64,000 nt of DNA from Dyadobacter sediminis (GCF_005860765.1 NZ_VCEI01000031.1:1-64000); one strand, 5' to 3'; counted from the first letter of the stretch, positions 7,414 to 15,746 are shown. Notes: generated by a model from the sequence alone, not told the origin. Numbers and translations: made by a program.

Positions 7414-7947
7414 TTATTGATTGTCAGACTCCAAAAGAACTATAACTGCTTTCTCTTTTTTTAGGTACTCATATTCCTTACCAATTTTTATTGAGTTGGC
7501 TTTGGCCGCAGGACGTAGTACCAAATACTTTTTAGATTCAAATTCTCGTATATCTGCCACTCTGATCATTTGCTTAAATGCATTGAAGTTGGGATACTGC
7601 TCTACGAAATTTGAGATCTCGTTGTACTTTTCGTACTGTCCGACATAATATGCAATGAATAAGATTCCTGTTAAAACAATGAGTGAAGGACTAAGCAATT
7701 TGCCCAAGCCAAAAAAGAACGCTTGCCTGTCATTTTTAAAATGAACTGCATGTACCTGACCTTTGATAAGTTGAGCTGCATTACCAATTTCCTTTGTGGA
7801 CTGCTGAACCGTTTGACTGAAATTACCAAAGCGATCATTCAGTTCGGTCAGTATTACGGCTGTCCATTCATCCATTTCGTAGCCATACTTGGCTTGGAAG
7901 CTACCTTTTATTCTGGTTAGTTCTTCCTTAGTTATTTGTGAGCTCAT
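7414..7947 (-). CDS. single-pass membrane protein of the mobilisable element
   Basis: A 177-residue protein not recognised by family. The N-terminal half is soluble and probably coiled (FGNFSQTVQQSTKEIGNAAQLIKG), followed by one membrane segment near residues 84-102 (LLSPSLIVLTGILFIAYYV) and a polar C-terminal domain. Its start overlaps the end of the ParA-like gene by 20 bp, so the two are translated together. Such proteins are common in Bacteroidota mobilisable elements, but no function is established from sequence here. Confidence 0.65.
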   Translation of the reverse strand: MSSQITKEELTRIKGSFQAKYGYEMDEWTAVILTELNDRFGNFSQTVQQSTKEIGNAAQLIKGQVHAVHFKNDRQAFFFGLGKLLSPSLIVLTGILFIAYYVGQYEKYNEISNFVEQYPNFNAFKQMIRVADIREFESKKYLVLRPAAKANSIKIGKEYEYLKKEKAVIVLLESDNQ

Positions 7948-8638
7948 CTTTGAAATTGTCGTTAAGTTCCTTTTTTAATCTGATTCTTGCCCCTGTCTGG
8001 TATTCATTAATACCATAACCTTTTCTCACGCCGTCAAGAATTTGGCTGCCTAGGTTTGAGCCAGGATCAAAATCTCCGAATGTTCGAAATCTTAATCCTA
8101 ATACTTCACAGTTACGTTTTAGTTCTTCAGATAGTGTTGAAAAATTTTTAAACGTTGTGATGCTTTGCCAGACAGTCACTTCGAATTCACCACGCAGGGC
8201 AATCACAAGCTTTTGTAGATAATCTATGCTTGGAATGTATGCCCCACCGCCTCCAATAACTACGTGAAAATTAGCTTTACAATCCAGTTCATCAACGAAT
8301 TGCTTGAATGGCAAGTCAAGCTCAAGAAGTGCTGGGAACTGCTCAGATTCCGGAGCACCTAAATCAAAATAAATCAGTTCAAATCGAGCATCCACAAGGC
8401 TCTCTATATAAGAAACCAGATTATCTCTCACCAAAACTTCTTTCTCATTAAGCAGCGATACTGCTTCTGTGCGGGATTCTCCTAAAAATTTAAGCTGCCG
8501 ACTGGATGTACCAGTGGAGCTATCCAAATCCACAAAAAGGGATTTCTCGCAATTTTGATTAGCTATACCAAGTAGGTAGGTAAGCAGACTTTTTCCTACA
8601 CCGCCCTTGGCTTGAAGGATGAAATTGAGCTCTTTCAT
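7928..8638 (-). CDS. ParA/MinD-like P-loop ATPase
   Basis: A 236-residue ATPase with a deviant Walker A KGGVGKS at residues 11-17 and SLFVDLDSSTGTSS shortly after, the switch region typical of ParA/MinD proteins. ParA-type ATPases position or partition DNA or recruit it to a transfer apparatus. No ParB-like gene is adjacent. It overlaps its upstream neighbour by an ATGA junction and its downstream neighbour by 20 bp, placing it inside the element operon. It may help stable inheritance or relaxosome placement; which is unknown. Confidence 0.82.
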   Translation of the reverse strand: MKELNFILQAKGGVGKSLLTYLLGIANQNCEKSLFVDLDSSTGTSSRQLKFLGESRTEAVSLLNEKEVLVRDNLVSYIESLVDARFELIYFDLGAPESEQFPALLELDLPFKQFVDELDCKANFHVVIGGGGAYIPSIDYLQKLVIALRGEFEVTVWQSITTFKNFSTLSEELKRNCEVLGLRFRTFGDFDPGSNLGSQILDGVRKGYGINEYQTGARIRLKKELNDNFKDELTNN

Positions 8639-9018
8639 TTGTTAGAAAATTTACTTTTACGTGGGAAATTTGAACTTGTATTATTTTCGTCCGGATCGGT
8701 CCAGCTAATATCCTGTACGTTGGCAGGTGTACTAGGTTTTGATAAATTCAAATCTATTAAAGGTGGCTTGGTTAATGATCGACCAATCTCTTTAACCGGA
8801 TCTGACCCGTTAATCTTTCCATTGAAGTAATGACGGCAATACTTGATATCAGCAGCTTGAACCAAATCCTTCTCGCCCAATTCCTGATTGATAAGTTCTG
8901 CTATCATTGATAAGGAGGCGTTCATAGTGATTCTGTCTTTAAACAGATCGTAAAGCATCCGCTTTCGCTTTGGATCCTTTCTTTCATATAGCCGGAGCAG
9001 CACACTTTTGTTCATCAC
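8635..9018 (-). CDS. hypothetical protein of the mobilisable element
   Basis: A 127-residue protein of unknown function. The N-terminal 75 residues are basic and helical (LLRLYERKDPKRKRMLYDLFKDR), and the C-terminal 50 residues are polar, proline- and serine-rich and likely disordered. Its start lies inside the end of the Toprim gene (35-bp overlap) and its stop overlaps the ParA-like start by 4 bp, which argues for a genuine translationally coupled gene. An alternative start one codon later exists (MNKSV). Confidence 0.6.
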   Translation of the reverse strand: MMNKSVLLRLYERKDPKRKRMLYDLFKDRITMNASLSMIAELINQELGEKDLVQAADIKYCRHYFNGKINGSDPVKEIGRSLTKPPLIDLNLSKPSTPANVQDISWTDPDENNTSSNFPRKSKFSNK

Positions 9019-9871
9019 ACTTTCTGTTTTGAGTTAAATAATCATTCAGATCCTTATGATCGGAGTAGAACATGCTCATATCTATCACACGAGGATACAT
9101 CTGTTTGATATAGGATGCGGCTTTCGTTCCGGATAGATCATTATCGAGAAATAGGAATTTGGAGTCGTAAGCAGATAAAGGCTCTGATACCTTAGCAAGC
9201 AAAGAAAGAGAATTGAGGATTATGTAACTCGAGTTACTGACATGAAAAACAGGCAGCATCAGATATGATAGAAAATCCATAAAACCTTCAAAGACAAGTA
9301 AGTTACTACCTCCGTTTCCAATGAAAGTAATGTCCTTTGGTGCTATGCAGGATTTAAATCCTTTACTCCTTAGCTCGTAACCGCCTAACTGGTTTTTGAA
9401 GCCTAGTCCTCGAAATACATGACCCTGATTCGAGTAGGTAAGCTCTGTACAATACTGGTTAGCAACTTCAATGCAAATACCCCGTGTATTGAGATAATCA
9501 ATCAAGGCAAGATCCTGAATGTAACCTTCCTTCACTATACGCAGCTTATTCCTACTTGGCATCTCTGGAACCTGCGCTGCTGGTTGCGGGTGAAAAGAAG
9601 AAAAATCACAGGTTATTAACCTGATCACCTCTCTTACGTCCTCCATTTTGAAAATTTTGCAGGCTAAGTCTATTAGATTGCCTCCTACCCCGATGCCATG
9701 GTCGTACCAAAGGTTTTTATTGATATCTACTTTAAATGAAGGATATGCTTCCAGATCCCTTATCATGCTGATATACCAATAGTTATCACCTTTTTTGGAT
9801 GCAGGTTGAAAGCCGTTGTGGCTCAAAAAACCTACAATGCTATATTGCTGATTCAACTGTTTTGCATTCAT
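8984..9871 (-). CDS. Toprim domain primase-like protein
   Basis: A 295-residue protein of the primase-related type common in Bacteroidota mobile elements. The N-terminal part resembles a CHC2 primase fold with zinc ligands lost (YPSFKVDINKNLWYDHGIGVGG at 43-64, without the Cys/His set). The Toprim part carries E195 in LLVFEGFMDF and the D243-x-D245 pair in FLFLDNDLSGTKAA, the metal-binding residues. It probably primes element replication or complementary-strand synthesis after transfer. It lies just downstream of the 9-bp repeat array, with the RepA-like helicase on the other side. Confidence 0.85.
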   Translation of the reverse strand: MNAKQLNQQYSIVGFLSHNGFQPASKKGDNYWYISMIRDLEAYPSFKVDINKNLWYDHGIGVGGNLIDLACKIFKMEDVREVIRLITCDFSSFHPQPAAQVPEMPSRNKLRIVKEGYIQDLALIDYLNTRGICIEVANQYCTELTYSNQGHVFRGLGFKNQLGGYELRSKGFKSCIAPKDITFIGNGGSNLLVFEGFMDFLSYLMLPVFHVSNSSYIILNSLSLLAKVSEPLSAYDSKFLFLDNDLSGTKAASYIKQMYPRVIDMSMFYSDHKDLNDYLTQNRKCDEQKCAAPAI

Positions 9872-9892
9872 TTTTTTTCTTTTTCACCCGCC

Positions 9893-9942
9893 CTTGTTCC
9901 GTTCCGTTCCATGTTCCATACGTTCCATTCGTTCCATTTTAC
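9893..9942. repeat. GTTCC-type repeats, inverted relative to main array
   Basis: Immediately upstream of the primase-like gene, about five copies of GTTCC with spacers (for example GTTCCATACGTTCCATTCG) appear in the opposite orientation to the large GGAAC array starting at about 10012. The two sets face each other across about 70 bp, so the region could fold or bind protein as an inverted iteron pair. Confidence 0.6.
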
Positions 9943-10011
9943 TAAAAAATTCACCTATAGTATTGATAATCAAAGAGTTCCATTTTTAGCAAAAATTTTG
10001 GGCGAAAAATG

Positions 10012-10299
10012 TGGAACAAATGGAATTTTGGAACTTTTGGAACGAATGGAACAAACGGAACATCTGGAACAAATGGAACATCTGGAACAAAATGGAATTT
10101 TTGGAATGGTTGGAACAAATGAAATTTTGGAACGAATGGAACAAACGGAACGGATGGAACAAATGGAACAAAACGAAACTTTTGGAACGAATGGAACATC
10201 TGGAACAAAATGGAATTTTTGGAACGGATGGAACAAATGGAATTTTGGAACTTTTGGAACAATCGGAACGGATGGAACAAATAGAATTTTGGAATTATC
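10012..10299. repeat. degenerate 9-bp tandem array (GGAACNNNT), iteron-like
   Basis: Around thirty nearly contiguous 9-bp units with the pattern GGAACaaat, GGAACgaat, GGAACatct or GGAAtttt fill this stretch. Because the period is three codons, every frame stays open for long distances and produces spurious proteins such as repeats of FVPFVP. The array lies between the primase-like gene and the RepA-like helicase gene of the element, where iterons of a replication origin or copy-number control site would be expected. The function is inferred from place and form only. Confidence 0.75.
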
Positions 10300-10350
10300 A
10301 GATCATTTGATTGAGATCGTTCTATGCCTTTTTATTTCCTCGAACATTTT

Positions 10351-10391
10351 TCTCACAATCCCCTCTCATAAAATTTGGAGGGGTTGTGAGA
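10351..10391. repeat. long near-perfect inverted repeat downstream of the helicase gene
   Basis: TCTCACAATCCCCTC at 10351-10365 pairs with GAGGGGTTGTGAGA at 10378-10391, differing by one extra base. It lies 26 bp past the stop codon of the RepA-like gene. No run of T follows on either strand, so it is not a standard intrinsic terminator; an operator, a structured RNA 3' end or an origin element is possible. Confidence 0.55.
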
Positions 10392-10416
10392 GAAAATGTG
10401 AATCCATTATATCCAC

Positions 10417-11394
10417 CTATTCGTTTAACCAGCGATGGATAGTCCCTTTGCCCCTATTTAATATTTTAGCAATTTGCTCTATGGTCTTTCCCTGATCCCT
10501 CAACTCACGGGCTAAGTCCTTTTGCTCCTCTTTTACCGGCATAGACTCTACTCCGATGTGCTGCGCTTCGTCAATATCATCTTGAACAAACTCGAACCAT
10601 AAAGAATCAGGATTAAGCCGGATCAGCTTTGCCCCATCTGTCTCTTCGCAATGCCTAGATTTAGAGCGTTTGAGGATACGATACTGAATGTCTTGCTTAC
10701 TTCTGCGAAGAAACATGTCGCTGTCTGTCAAATCAGACTTCACTCCTGACCCACTTTGAAGATCACTGTCAGTAAGCAAATTCTTTGTGTGCTTCCGAGT
10801 ATGATCTGTTATAATGATTGTCGTGTCCAGCATATCACGAAGAGTTAAAATAAGGTGCATGGCTTTTGCGACTTCCTTTCCATTGTTTGTATCTGAATTT
10901 AAAAAAGCAACTCTAAAGTTGTCCAGGACAATCAATACCGGCTTGTGGATTCTCGACATTTCAATTATTGCCTGCGCTTCTTCTTCCAACCCCTTTTTGG
11001 TTGTATAGACATAACTCTGATAGGTCGAAAAATTTATCTGTTCTGGCGGTGCTTCAAACAGCCGAGCTAATCTTCTACTGATCGTGTCTTCACTCAACTC
11101 ACAGTTTATAAACAACGTGTTGCCATGGTACTCGATTGGCTCATTCCATAGCTTCGGCCATCCTGACGAAATGGCTATACAAGCTTGGAGACCTAATAAG
11201 GTTTTTCCGGTACCTCGCTCAGCTGCAAAGATCACAGCGGAGTTTTCAAGTATGTAATTTCCAAGCAATCTCTTGAGAGGAGCGAGCGTCCTTCCATTGA
11301 CTGCAAGATCCTCCATGTTGTTCAATGAAGATTTATGTAAAATCTTTCCTTCCAAATGGTTGTGAAAACCATTCAAGGCAGCTAATTTTGTCAT
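10417..11394 (-). CDS. RepA-like hexameric helicase ATPase with C-terminal HTH
   Basis: A 325-residue RecA-fold ATPase. Walker A is AERGTGKT (58-65), and a Walker B strand is VLIVLDNFR (153-161). An HTH lies at the end (KTIEQIAKILNRGKGTIHRWL). The pattern of a RepA/DnaB-type AAA domain followed by a DNA-binding tail is common in plasmid and mobilisable-element replication proteins, where it loads or unwinds DNA at the origin. Its neighbours support this: the repeat array and primase-like gene follow, and an excisionase-like gene precedes. Confidence 0.82.
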   Translation of the reverse strand: MTKLAALNGFHNHLEGKILHKSSLNNMEDLAVNGRTLAPLKRLLGNYILENSAVIFAAERGTGKTLLGLQACIAISSGWPKLWNEPIEYHGNTLFINCELSEDTISRRLARLFEAPPEQINFSTYQSYVYTTKKGLEEEAQAIIEMSRIHKPVLIVLDNFRVAFLNSDTNNGKEVAKAMHLILTLRDMLDTTIIITDHTRKHTKNLLTDSDLQSGSGVKSDLTDSDMFLRRSKQDIQYRILKRSKSRHCEETDGAKLIRLNPDSLWFEFVQDDIDEAQHIGVESMPVKEEQKDLARELRDQGKTIEQIAKILNRGKGTIHRWLNE

Positions 11395-11439
11395 ACTAAT
11401 TTTGTTAAGATTTTTTGGAGGGGTAATGCGGATCAGGCA

Positions 11440-11733
11440 TTATCCCTTTTTCTTTGATTTCTGGTTTGTGTACATGTAATTTAATACCTCGGATTTCACA
11501 AAATAAATTCTTCGGTGAAGTCTGCGATATGGTAGTCCGTCCTTTTGCCACTGGTGAAGAGTCACTAGGGAGACGTTAAGCTCCTTGGCCATTTGCGCTC
11601 GTGACAGGAGTCTTTCATCACTAGCGGACACCTGATCAACCTTTGGGCTAAAAGCATTCTTAAACTCTTCTTGAATCACCTGTCTGGTGAAGTTTTTAAA
11701 CTCGTCAAACTCAATTACTACTAGTTTGGTCAT
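11440..11733 (-). CDS. helix-turn-helix (excisionase/MerR-like) protein
   Basis: A 97-residue protein from the ATG at 11733; the frame is open to 11775. The C-terminal half has a winged-helix pattern, LLSRAQMAKELNVSLVTLHQWQKDGLPYRRLHRRIYF, typical of excisionase-like HTH_17 proteins. These bind DNA to direct excision or to regulate the element operon. It is the first gene of the leftward backbone and lies nearest to the tRNA-Phe gene, as an excisionase or control gene of an integrated element often does. The first 45 residues have no recognised domain. Confidence 0.75.
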   Translation of the reverse strand: MTKLVVIEFDEFKNFTRQVIQEEFKNAFSPKVDQVSASDERLLSRAQMAKELNVSLVTLHQWQKDGLPYRRLHRRIYFVKSEVLNYMYTNQKSKKKG

Positions 11734-11775
11734 GGCACATTTGTTTTTGATAGATGATGGCAAATGTTGAGGCAA

Positions 11776-12081
11776 AGGCGCAAGAAAAGCAAGTATGAAA
11801 AAGTATGAACTTTGCGTTAACTAGTATTAAATGCATCTAGACGCTGTATAGGCGTATTTTGCTGAATGTCGTGTAGAGGTGAGAAAAAGCTAAATTTCTC
11901 CTTCGAGGTAAGAAATGATAAAGTTTGTGATATGGTTTTGTCGGAAAATGACAGGAAGAGCTCCGGATTCAGCAGTCTATTTCTGAAACCTTTTGTGAAA
12001 GCTGGATTAGGAAATACTGTAAACTTTGAAGTTGCAAATCTGGAATTTTGCAGGAACTGTAAACCAGAATGTAAACCAAAC
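11776..12081. other. gene-free stretch between island and tRNA-Phe
   Basis: No convincing gene. Open frames here on both strands run into the tRNA and lack family resemblance. Three copies of TGTAAAC occur at 12018-12024, 12058-12064 and 12070-12076; with the adjacent tRNA-Phe they could be arm-type integrase binding sites of an attachment region, but no second attachment copy or integrase is present in the window. Confidence 0.4.
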
Positions 12082-12120
12082 AAAAAACCGCTCGATAATT
12101 TTAAGATTATCAAGCGGTTA
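12082..12120 (-). terminator. intrinsic terminator after tRNA-Phe
   Basis: On the minus strand a hairpin with arms AACCGCTtGATAAT and ATTATCgAGCGGTT is followed by six T. It lies 14 bp past the tRNA-Phe 3' end and so ends that transcript. Confidence 0.8.
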
Positions 12121-12133
12121 GCTTTGCATTCTG

Positions 12134-12206
12134 TGGTGATGGACGGAATCGAACCGCCGACACAAGGATTTTCAGTCCTTTGCTCTACCGACTGAGCTAC
12201 ATCACC
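12134..12206 (-). tRNA. tRNA-Phe (GAA)
   Basis: A 73-nt tRNA on the minus strand. The acceptor stem is GGTGATG paired with CATCACC, the D arm contains AGCTCAGTCGGTAGAGC, the anticodon loop is CTGAAAA giving anticodon GAA, and the T arm is GGCGGTTCGATTCCGTC. CCA is not encoded. A terminator hairpin follows, and the low-GC island begins on its 3' side, consistent with a tRNA 3' end used as an integration site. Confidence 0.97.
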
Positions 12207-12448
12207 GCTTTCAGTTGGCCCCGTTTGGGACTGCAAAAATAGAAGTCTGTTTTAGCTTTACAAACTAATTGAAGAAATATTTATGAAATTATTCAATTAT
12301 ATTTTCTACTTACCTCATTCCCTTGACTTTAACTTTCCATAATAATTATTTTGTTTGAAAACCATTTGCAGCCAGTTACATTTTTCCCATATTTGTTAGT
12401 AGTATGCTTGCATACTAATGACTTTTGCCAGAAACCAATTCATTTGCA

Positions 12449-13792
12449 ATGGAAGCAATTCAGCAAATACTCTTTATCGTTGTGCTTGGAATAGCCGGCT
12501 GGATGGTTTTTCAGCGGGTGCAGCTTATCAAATCTACAATTAATCTTGGCAGGCCCGAAGATCTTACCGATCAGCCGCAGCGACGCCTTTCCACCATGAT
12601 GCGCATTGCATTCGGTCAGAAAAAGATGTTTGACAAGCCTTTGATCGGTATTCTGCACTTTGCCGTGTACGCCGGTTTTATCCTGATCAACATTGAAGTC
12701 CTGGAAATTGTACTGGATGGAATTTTGGGAAAGCATCGTCTTTTTGCTTCGTTCCTGGGTTCGTTTTATCCGGTTCTCATCGGCTTTTTTGAATTGCTGG
12801 CAGTTGCTGTGTTGCTCGCCTGCCTTGTATTTCTTTTTCGCAGAAATGTGGTGAAAGTAGCGCGTCTGCAACCCGTTCGTCACCGTGAGATGAATGGCTG
12901 GCCGGCACTGGACGGAAAGCTGATTCTGATCTTTGAAATTGTCCTGATGATTGCCATTCTGACCATGAACGCTGCCGACAGTGTATTGCAGGATTTAGGC
13001 AGTGCGCATTATCCCAAAACCGGAAATTTTTGGTTTAGCCAGTTTTTAAAACCGTTGTTTGAAGGCTGGAATGAAAATGCGCTGATCCGTTACGAACGTG
13101 CCGCATGGTGGTTCCATATACTGGGTATCTTTGCATTTGCCGTTTATGTTACCTATTCCAAACATCTGCATATCATTCTTGCTTTTCCGAATACCTATTT
13201 TTCAAGGCTGATCCCGAAAGGTGAAATGAAGAACATGCCGGAAATTACCAATGAGGTAAAAATGATGCTTTGGCTGGAAAACTCATCGGGCGGAACTTCC
13301 GAAGTTCCGGAACGCTTCGGTGCAAAGGATGTACAGGACCTGAGCTGGAAAAATCTGATGGATGCTTATTCCTGTACAGAATGCGGGCGTTGTACCGCGG
13401 CTTGTCCGGCCAACATAACGGGTAAAAAGCTTTCTCCCAGAAAAATCATGATGGATACCCGTGATCGCCTCGAAGATGTGGGCAGGAACATGAAGGCCAA
13501 CGGAGGAAAATTTGTCGATGACGGAAAAAGCCTGATCGGTGATTACATTTTGGAAGAAGAAATTCTTGCCTGCACAACCTGCAACGCATGCGTGCAGGAA
13601 TGCCCTGTGCTTATTAATCCGCTGGATATCATTCTTCAGCTTCGCCGGTACAAGGTAATGGACGAAGCACATGCGCCCGGTTCCTGGAACACGATGTTCC
13701 AGAATCTGGATACCAATCAGGCTCCGTGGAAATTTTATGCCGGAGACCGCTTTAACTGGACGGAAGGTCTTGAACAGAAATCTGCCGGATAA
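12449..13792 (+). CDS. membrane-bound 4Fe-4S protein, HdrC/NarI-like fusion
   Basis: About 447 residues from the ATG at 12449; a TTG start 24 bp upstream is possible. The N-terminal half has about five membrane helices, including conserved histidine segments such as AWWFHILGIFAFAVYV, as in NarI/DsrM-type quinone-interacting subunits. The C-terminal half carries two 4Fe-4S motifs: CTECGRCTAACP and CTTCNACVQECP. It is 27 bp from the next gene, an HdrB-like protein, and the pair probably moves electrons between a cytosolic donor and menaquinone. The donor (for example an electron-transfer flavoprotein) is not encoded nearby. Confidence 0.85.
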   Translation: MEAIQQILFIVVLGIAGWMVFQRVQLIKSTINLGRPEDLTDQPQRRLSTMMRIAFGQKKMFDKPLIGILHFAVYAGFILINIEVLEIVLDGILGKHRLFASFLGSFYPVLIGFFELLAVAVLLACLVFLFRRNVVKVARLQPVRHREMNGWPALDGKLILIFEIVLMIAILTMNAADSVLQDLGSAHYPKTGNFWFSQFLKPLFEGWNENALIRYERAAWWFHILGIFAFAVYVTYSKHLHIILAFPNTYFSRLIPKGEMKNMPEITNEVKMMLWLENSSGGTSEVPERFGAKDVQDLSWKNLMDAYSCTECGRCTAACPANITGKKLSPRKIMMDTRDRLEDVGRNMKANGGKFVDDGKSLIGDYILEEEILACTTCNACVQECPVLINPLDIILQLRRYKVMDEAHAPGSWNTMFQNLDTNQAPWKFYAGDRFNWTEGLEQKSAG

Positions 13793-13819
13793 GCAGCCAT
13801 TCATCTAAATTGTAATTTC

Positions 13820-14617
13820 ATGAGTGATTTGACATACAAGGTCCCGACAATGGCCGAAATGGCTGCTGCCAATGAATCTCCGGAAGTGTTGTTCTGGGTA
13901 GGCTGTGCGGGCGCATTTGACGACCGGTACAAAAAAGTGACGGTCGCTTTTGTAAAAATACTGAACAAGGCAGGAATCAGATTTGCGGTACTTGGAACGG
14001 AGGAAAGCTGTACCGGCGATCCTGCCCGGCGTGCCGGAAACGAGTTTACTTTCCAGATGCTCGCCATGTCCAACATTCAGGTGCTAGATATGTACGGAAT
14101 CAAGAAAATCGTTACGGCATGTCCGCATTGCTTCAATACGCTGAAAAATGAATATCCCGAACTCGGCGGCCATTATGAAGTAATTCATCATTCGGAATAT
14201 CTTCAGCAGCTGATCAATGAAGGCCGTGTCCGGCTGGAAGGCGGCGAAACATTCAAAGGCAAAAAAATTACTTTTCACGATTCGTGCTATCTTGGCCGTG
14301 CCAATGACATTTATGAAGCGCCGCGGCATGTACTGGAAGCGCTGGATGCCGATCTGGTGGAAATGAAACGCTGCCGCACAAAAGGCCTTTGCTGCGGTGC
14401 CGGCGGCGGACAAATGTTCAAAGAGCCGGAGCCGGGACGTAAAGACATTAACATTGAACGCATCGAGGAAGCAATAGCAACGGGAGCAAATACTATTGCG
14501 GTTGCCTGCCCGTTCTGTATGGTTATGATGACGGACGGCGTCAAGAACAAGGAAAAAGAGGACGCTGTAAAAGTGTACGATCTGGCCGAACTGATCGCAC
14601 GGGCAGAAGGCTTGTAA
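13820..14617 (+). CDS. HdrB/LutA-like cysteine-rich iron-sulfur protein
   Basis: A 265-residue protein with two cysteine-rich (CCG) domains: early CGCAGAFD and CPHCFNTLKNEYP, then CCGAGGGQMF and CPFCMVMMTDG. Such domains hold noncubane 4Fe-4S clusters in heterodisulfide reductase subunit B and are found in GlpC, LutA and related oxidoreductases. It follows the membrane 4Fe-4S gene by 27 bp on the same strand, so the two make an HdrCB-like module. Bacteroidota lack methanogen heterodisulfide chemistry, so a role in respiratory electron transfer is inferred. Confidence 0.85.
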   Translation: MSDLTYKVPTMAEMAAANESPEVLFWVGCAGAFDDRYKKVTVAFVKILNKAGIRFAVLGTEESCTGDPARRAGNEFTFQMLAMSNIQVLDMYGIKKIVTACPHCFNTLKNEYPELGGHYEVIHHSEYLQQLINEGRVRLEGGETFKGKKITFHDSCYLGRANDIYEAPRHVLEALDADLVEMKRCRTKGLCCGAGGGQMFKEPEPGRKDINIERIEEAIATGANTIAVACPFCMVMMTDGVKNKEKEDAVKVYDLAELIARAEGL

Positions 14618-14716
14618 ACGAAACAACAGAACTTAGTTTTTACCGGTCTTGTTTTAAATTACCGGCAAATAGCCTTTCTTAAATCGGTTTTTCAGGAAAT
14701 TAAAAATTACAAAGTT

Positions 14717-15217
14717 ATGTACATTCCATTCAGCGATATAGATTTACAGTCAAGAGTCTGGATTTATCAGGCAGACAGAACCATAACCAATGAAGAAGCG
14801 GGCATTATTACCGAAATGCTCAAAGCTTCTCTGGATGAGTGGAAAGCGCATGGCAAGCCGCTTACGGCTTCGGCAAAAGTGTTTGAGCATCGGTTCGTAG
14901 TCATTGCCGTGGATGAAAGTGATGAACTGCCGAGCGGATGTTCGATTGATACTTCTGTTCATTGGCTGAAAGAAATCGGTCAGCGCATGAACATTGATTT
15001 TTTTGACCGTTCACTGGCTTATTTCGACGATAACAATACCGTTCAGACGATGGCAGTGCCAAAAATCAAACAGGCTGTCATGGATGAAGTGATTACGCCT
15101 TATACGACCATTTTTGACAATCAGGTGGCCAATAAAGCGCAATGGCTGAAAAGATGGAAAATACGTGCTTCCGACTCGTGGCTGAGCCGTTATTTTGCGC
15201 AGCAGACAAGTTCGTAA
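14717..15217 (+). CDS. conserved Bacteroidota hypothetical protein
   Basis: A 166-residue soluble protein beginning MYIPFSDIDLQSRVWIYQADR. This family is found next to gliding or core genes in many Bacteroidota and is often labelled ABC transporter ATPase in databases, yet I see no Walker A or signature motif, so that name is not supported. It lies 99 bp after the iron-sulfur pair and 42 bp before gldH, on the same strand. Function unknown. Confidence 0.75.
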   Translation: MYIPFSDIDLQSRVWIYQADRTITNEEAGIITEMLKASLDEWKAHGKPLTASAKVFEHRFVVIAVDESDELPSGCSIDTSVHWLKEIGQRMNIDFFDRSLAYFDDNNTVQTMAVPKIKQAVMDEVITPYTTIFDNQVANKAQWLKRWKIRASDSWLSRYFAQQTSS

Positions 15218-15259
15218 GTTTAAAATAGCTGTTTTGTGAATCAAATACCCGAATCCCGA

Positions 15260-15739
15260 ATGAAATTTCTGCCCTTTGTCCGGCTGTTGTTAATTTGCCT
15301 GTTATTGTCAGGATGCAATGAAAATGTCGTTTATAAAGCGCATGAAAATATTGAGGACGGTCTTTGGTATATCAACAACAAACCTTCTTTCAAGGTCGAA
15401 ATAACGGATACGGTAAGTGCTTACAACATGTATTACGTGCTGAGAAACGCATTTCAGTATCCTTATTACAATTTATATCTGACCAGAAATGTAATCGGCC
15501 CGGACAACAAGCAGATTTCCAATACGCTGGAAGAAGTTTATCTTTCCAATGAAGTATCCGGAAAACCGTACGGCCACGGGCTTGGCGATCTGTTTGATCA
15601 TAAAATCCCTTTTCAGAAAAATTACAGGTTCAGAAAAGCAGGAATTTACACGTTTACACTCTCGCAGTCCATGCGCCAGAATCCGCTTCCGTTTATCATG
15701 AGCGTCGGAATCTGTGTTGAAAAAGTGAAAACCGAATAA
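15260..15739 (+). CDS. gldH: gliding motility lipoprotein GldH
   Basis: About 159 residues from the ATG at 15260; a GTG 24 bp upstream is also in frame, but the ATG gives a clean lipoprotein signal MKFLPFVRLLLICLLLSGC with lipobox LSGC. The mature protein has features of GldH, such as an early aromatic segment IEDGLWYINNKPSF and the C-terminal GIYTFTLSQSMRQNPLP. GldH is an outer-membrane or periplasmic lipoprotein required for gliding in Flavobacterium and widely kept in Bacteroidota. It supports the presence of gliding or type IX secretion functions elsewhere in the genome. Confidence 0.88.
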   Translation: MKFLPFVRLLLICLLLSGCNENVVYKAHENIEDGLWYINNKPSFKVEITDTVSAYNMYYVLRNAFQYPYYNLYLTRNVIGPDNKQISNTLEEVYLSNEVSGKPYGHGLGDLFDHKIPFQKNYRFRKAGIYTFTLSQSMRQNPLPFIMSVGICVEKVKTE

Positions 15740-15746
15740 ACTGCAA

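Noticed and set aside
9951..10280. Open frames over the 9-bp array encoding repeats such as FVPFVP and WNKWN
   Set aside because: All frames stay open because the repeat period is three codons; no start signal, domain or natural composition supports a protein.
11817..12236. Open frames on both strands across tRNA-Phe
   Set aside because: They translate the tRNA itself (for example VAQSVEQRTENP), a well-known artefact.
14717..15217. ABC transporter ATPase label for this family
   Set aside because: No Walker A, signature or Walker B motif is present.
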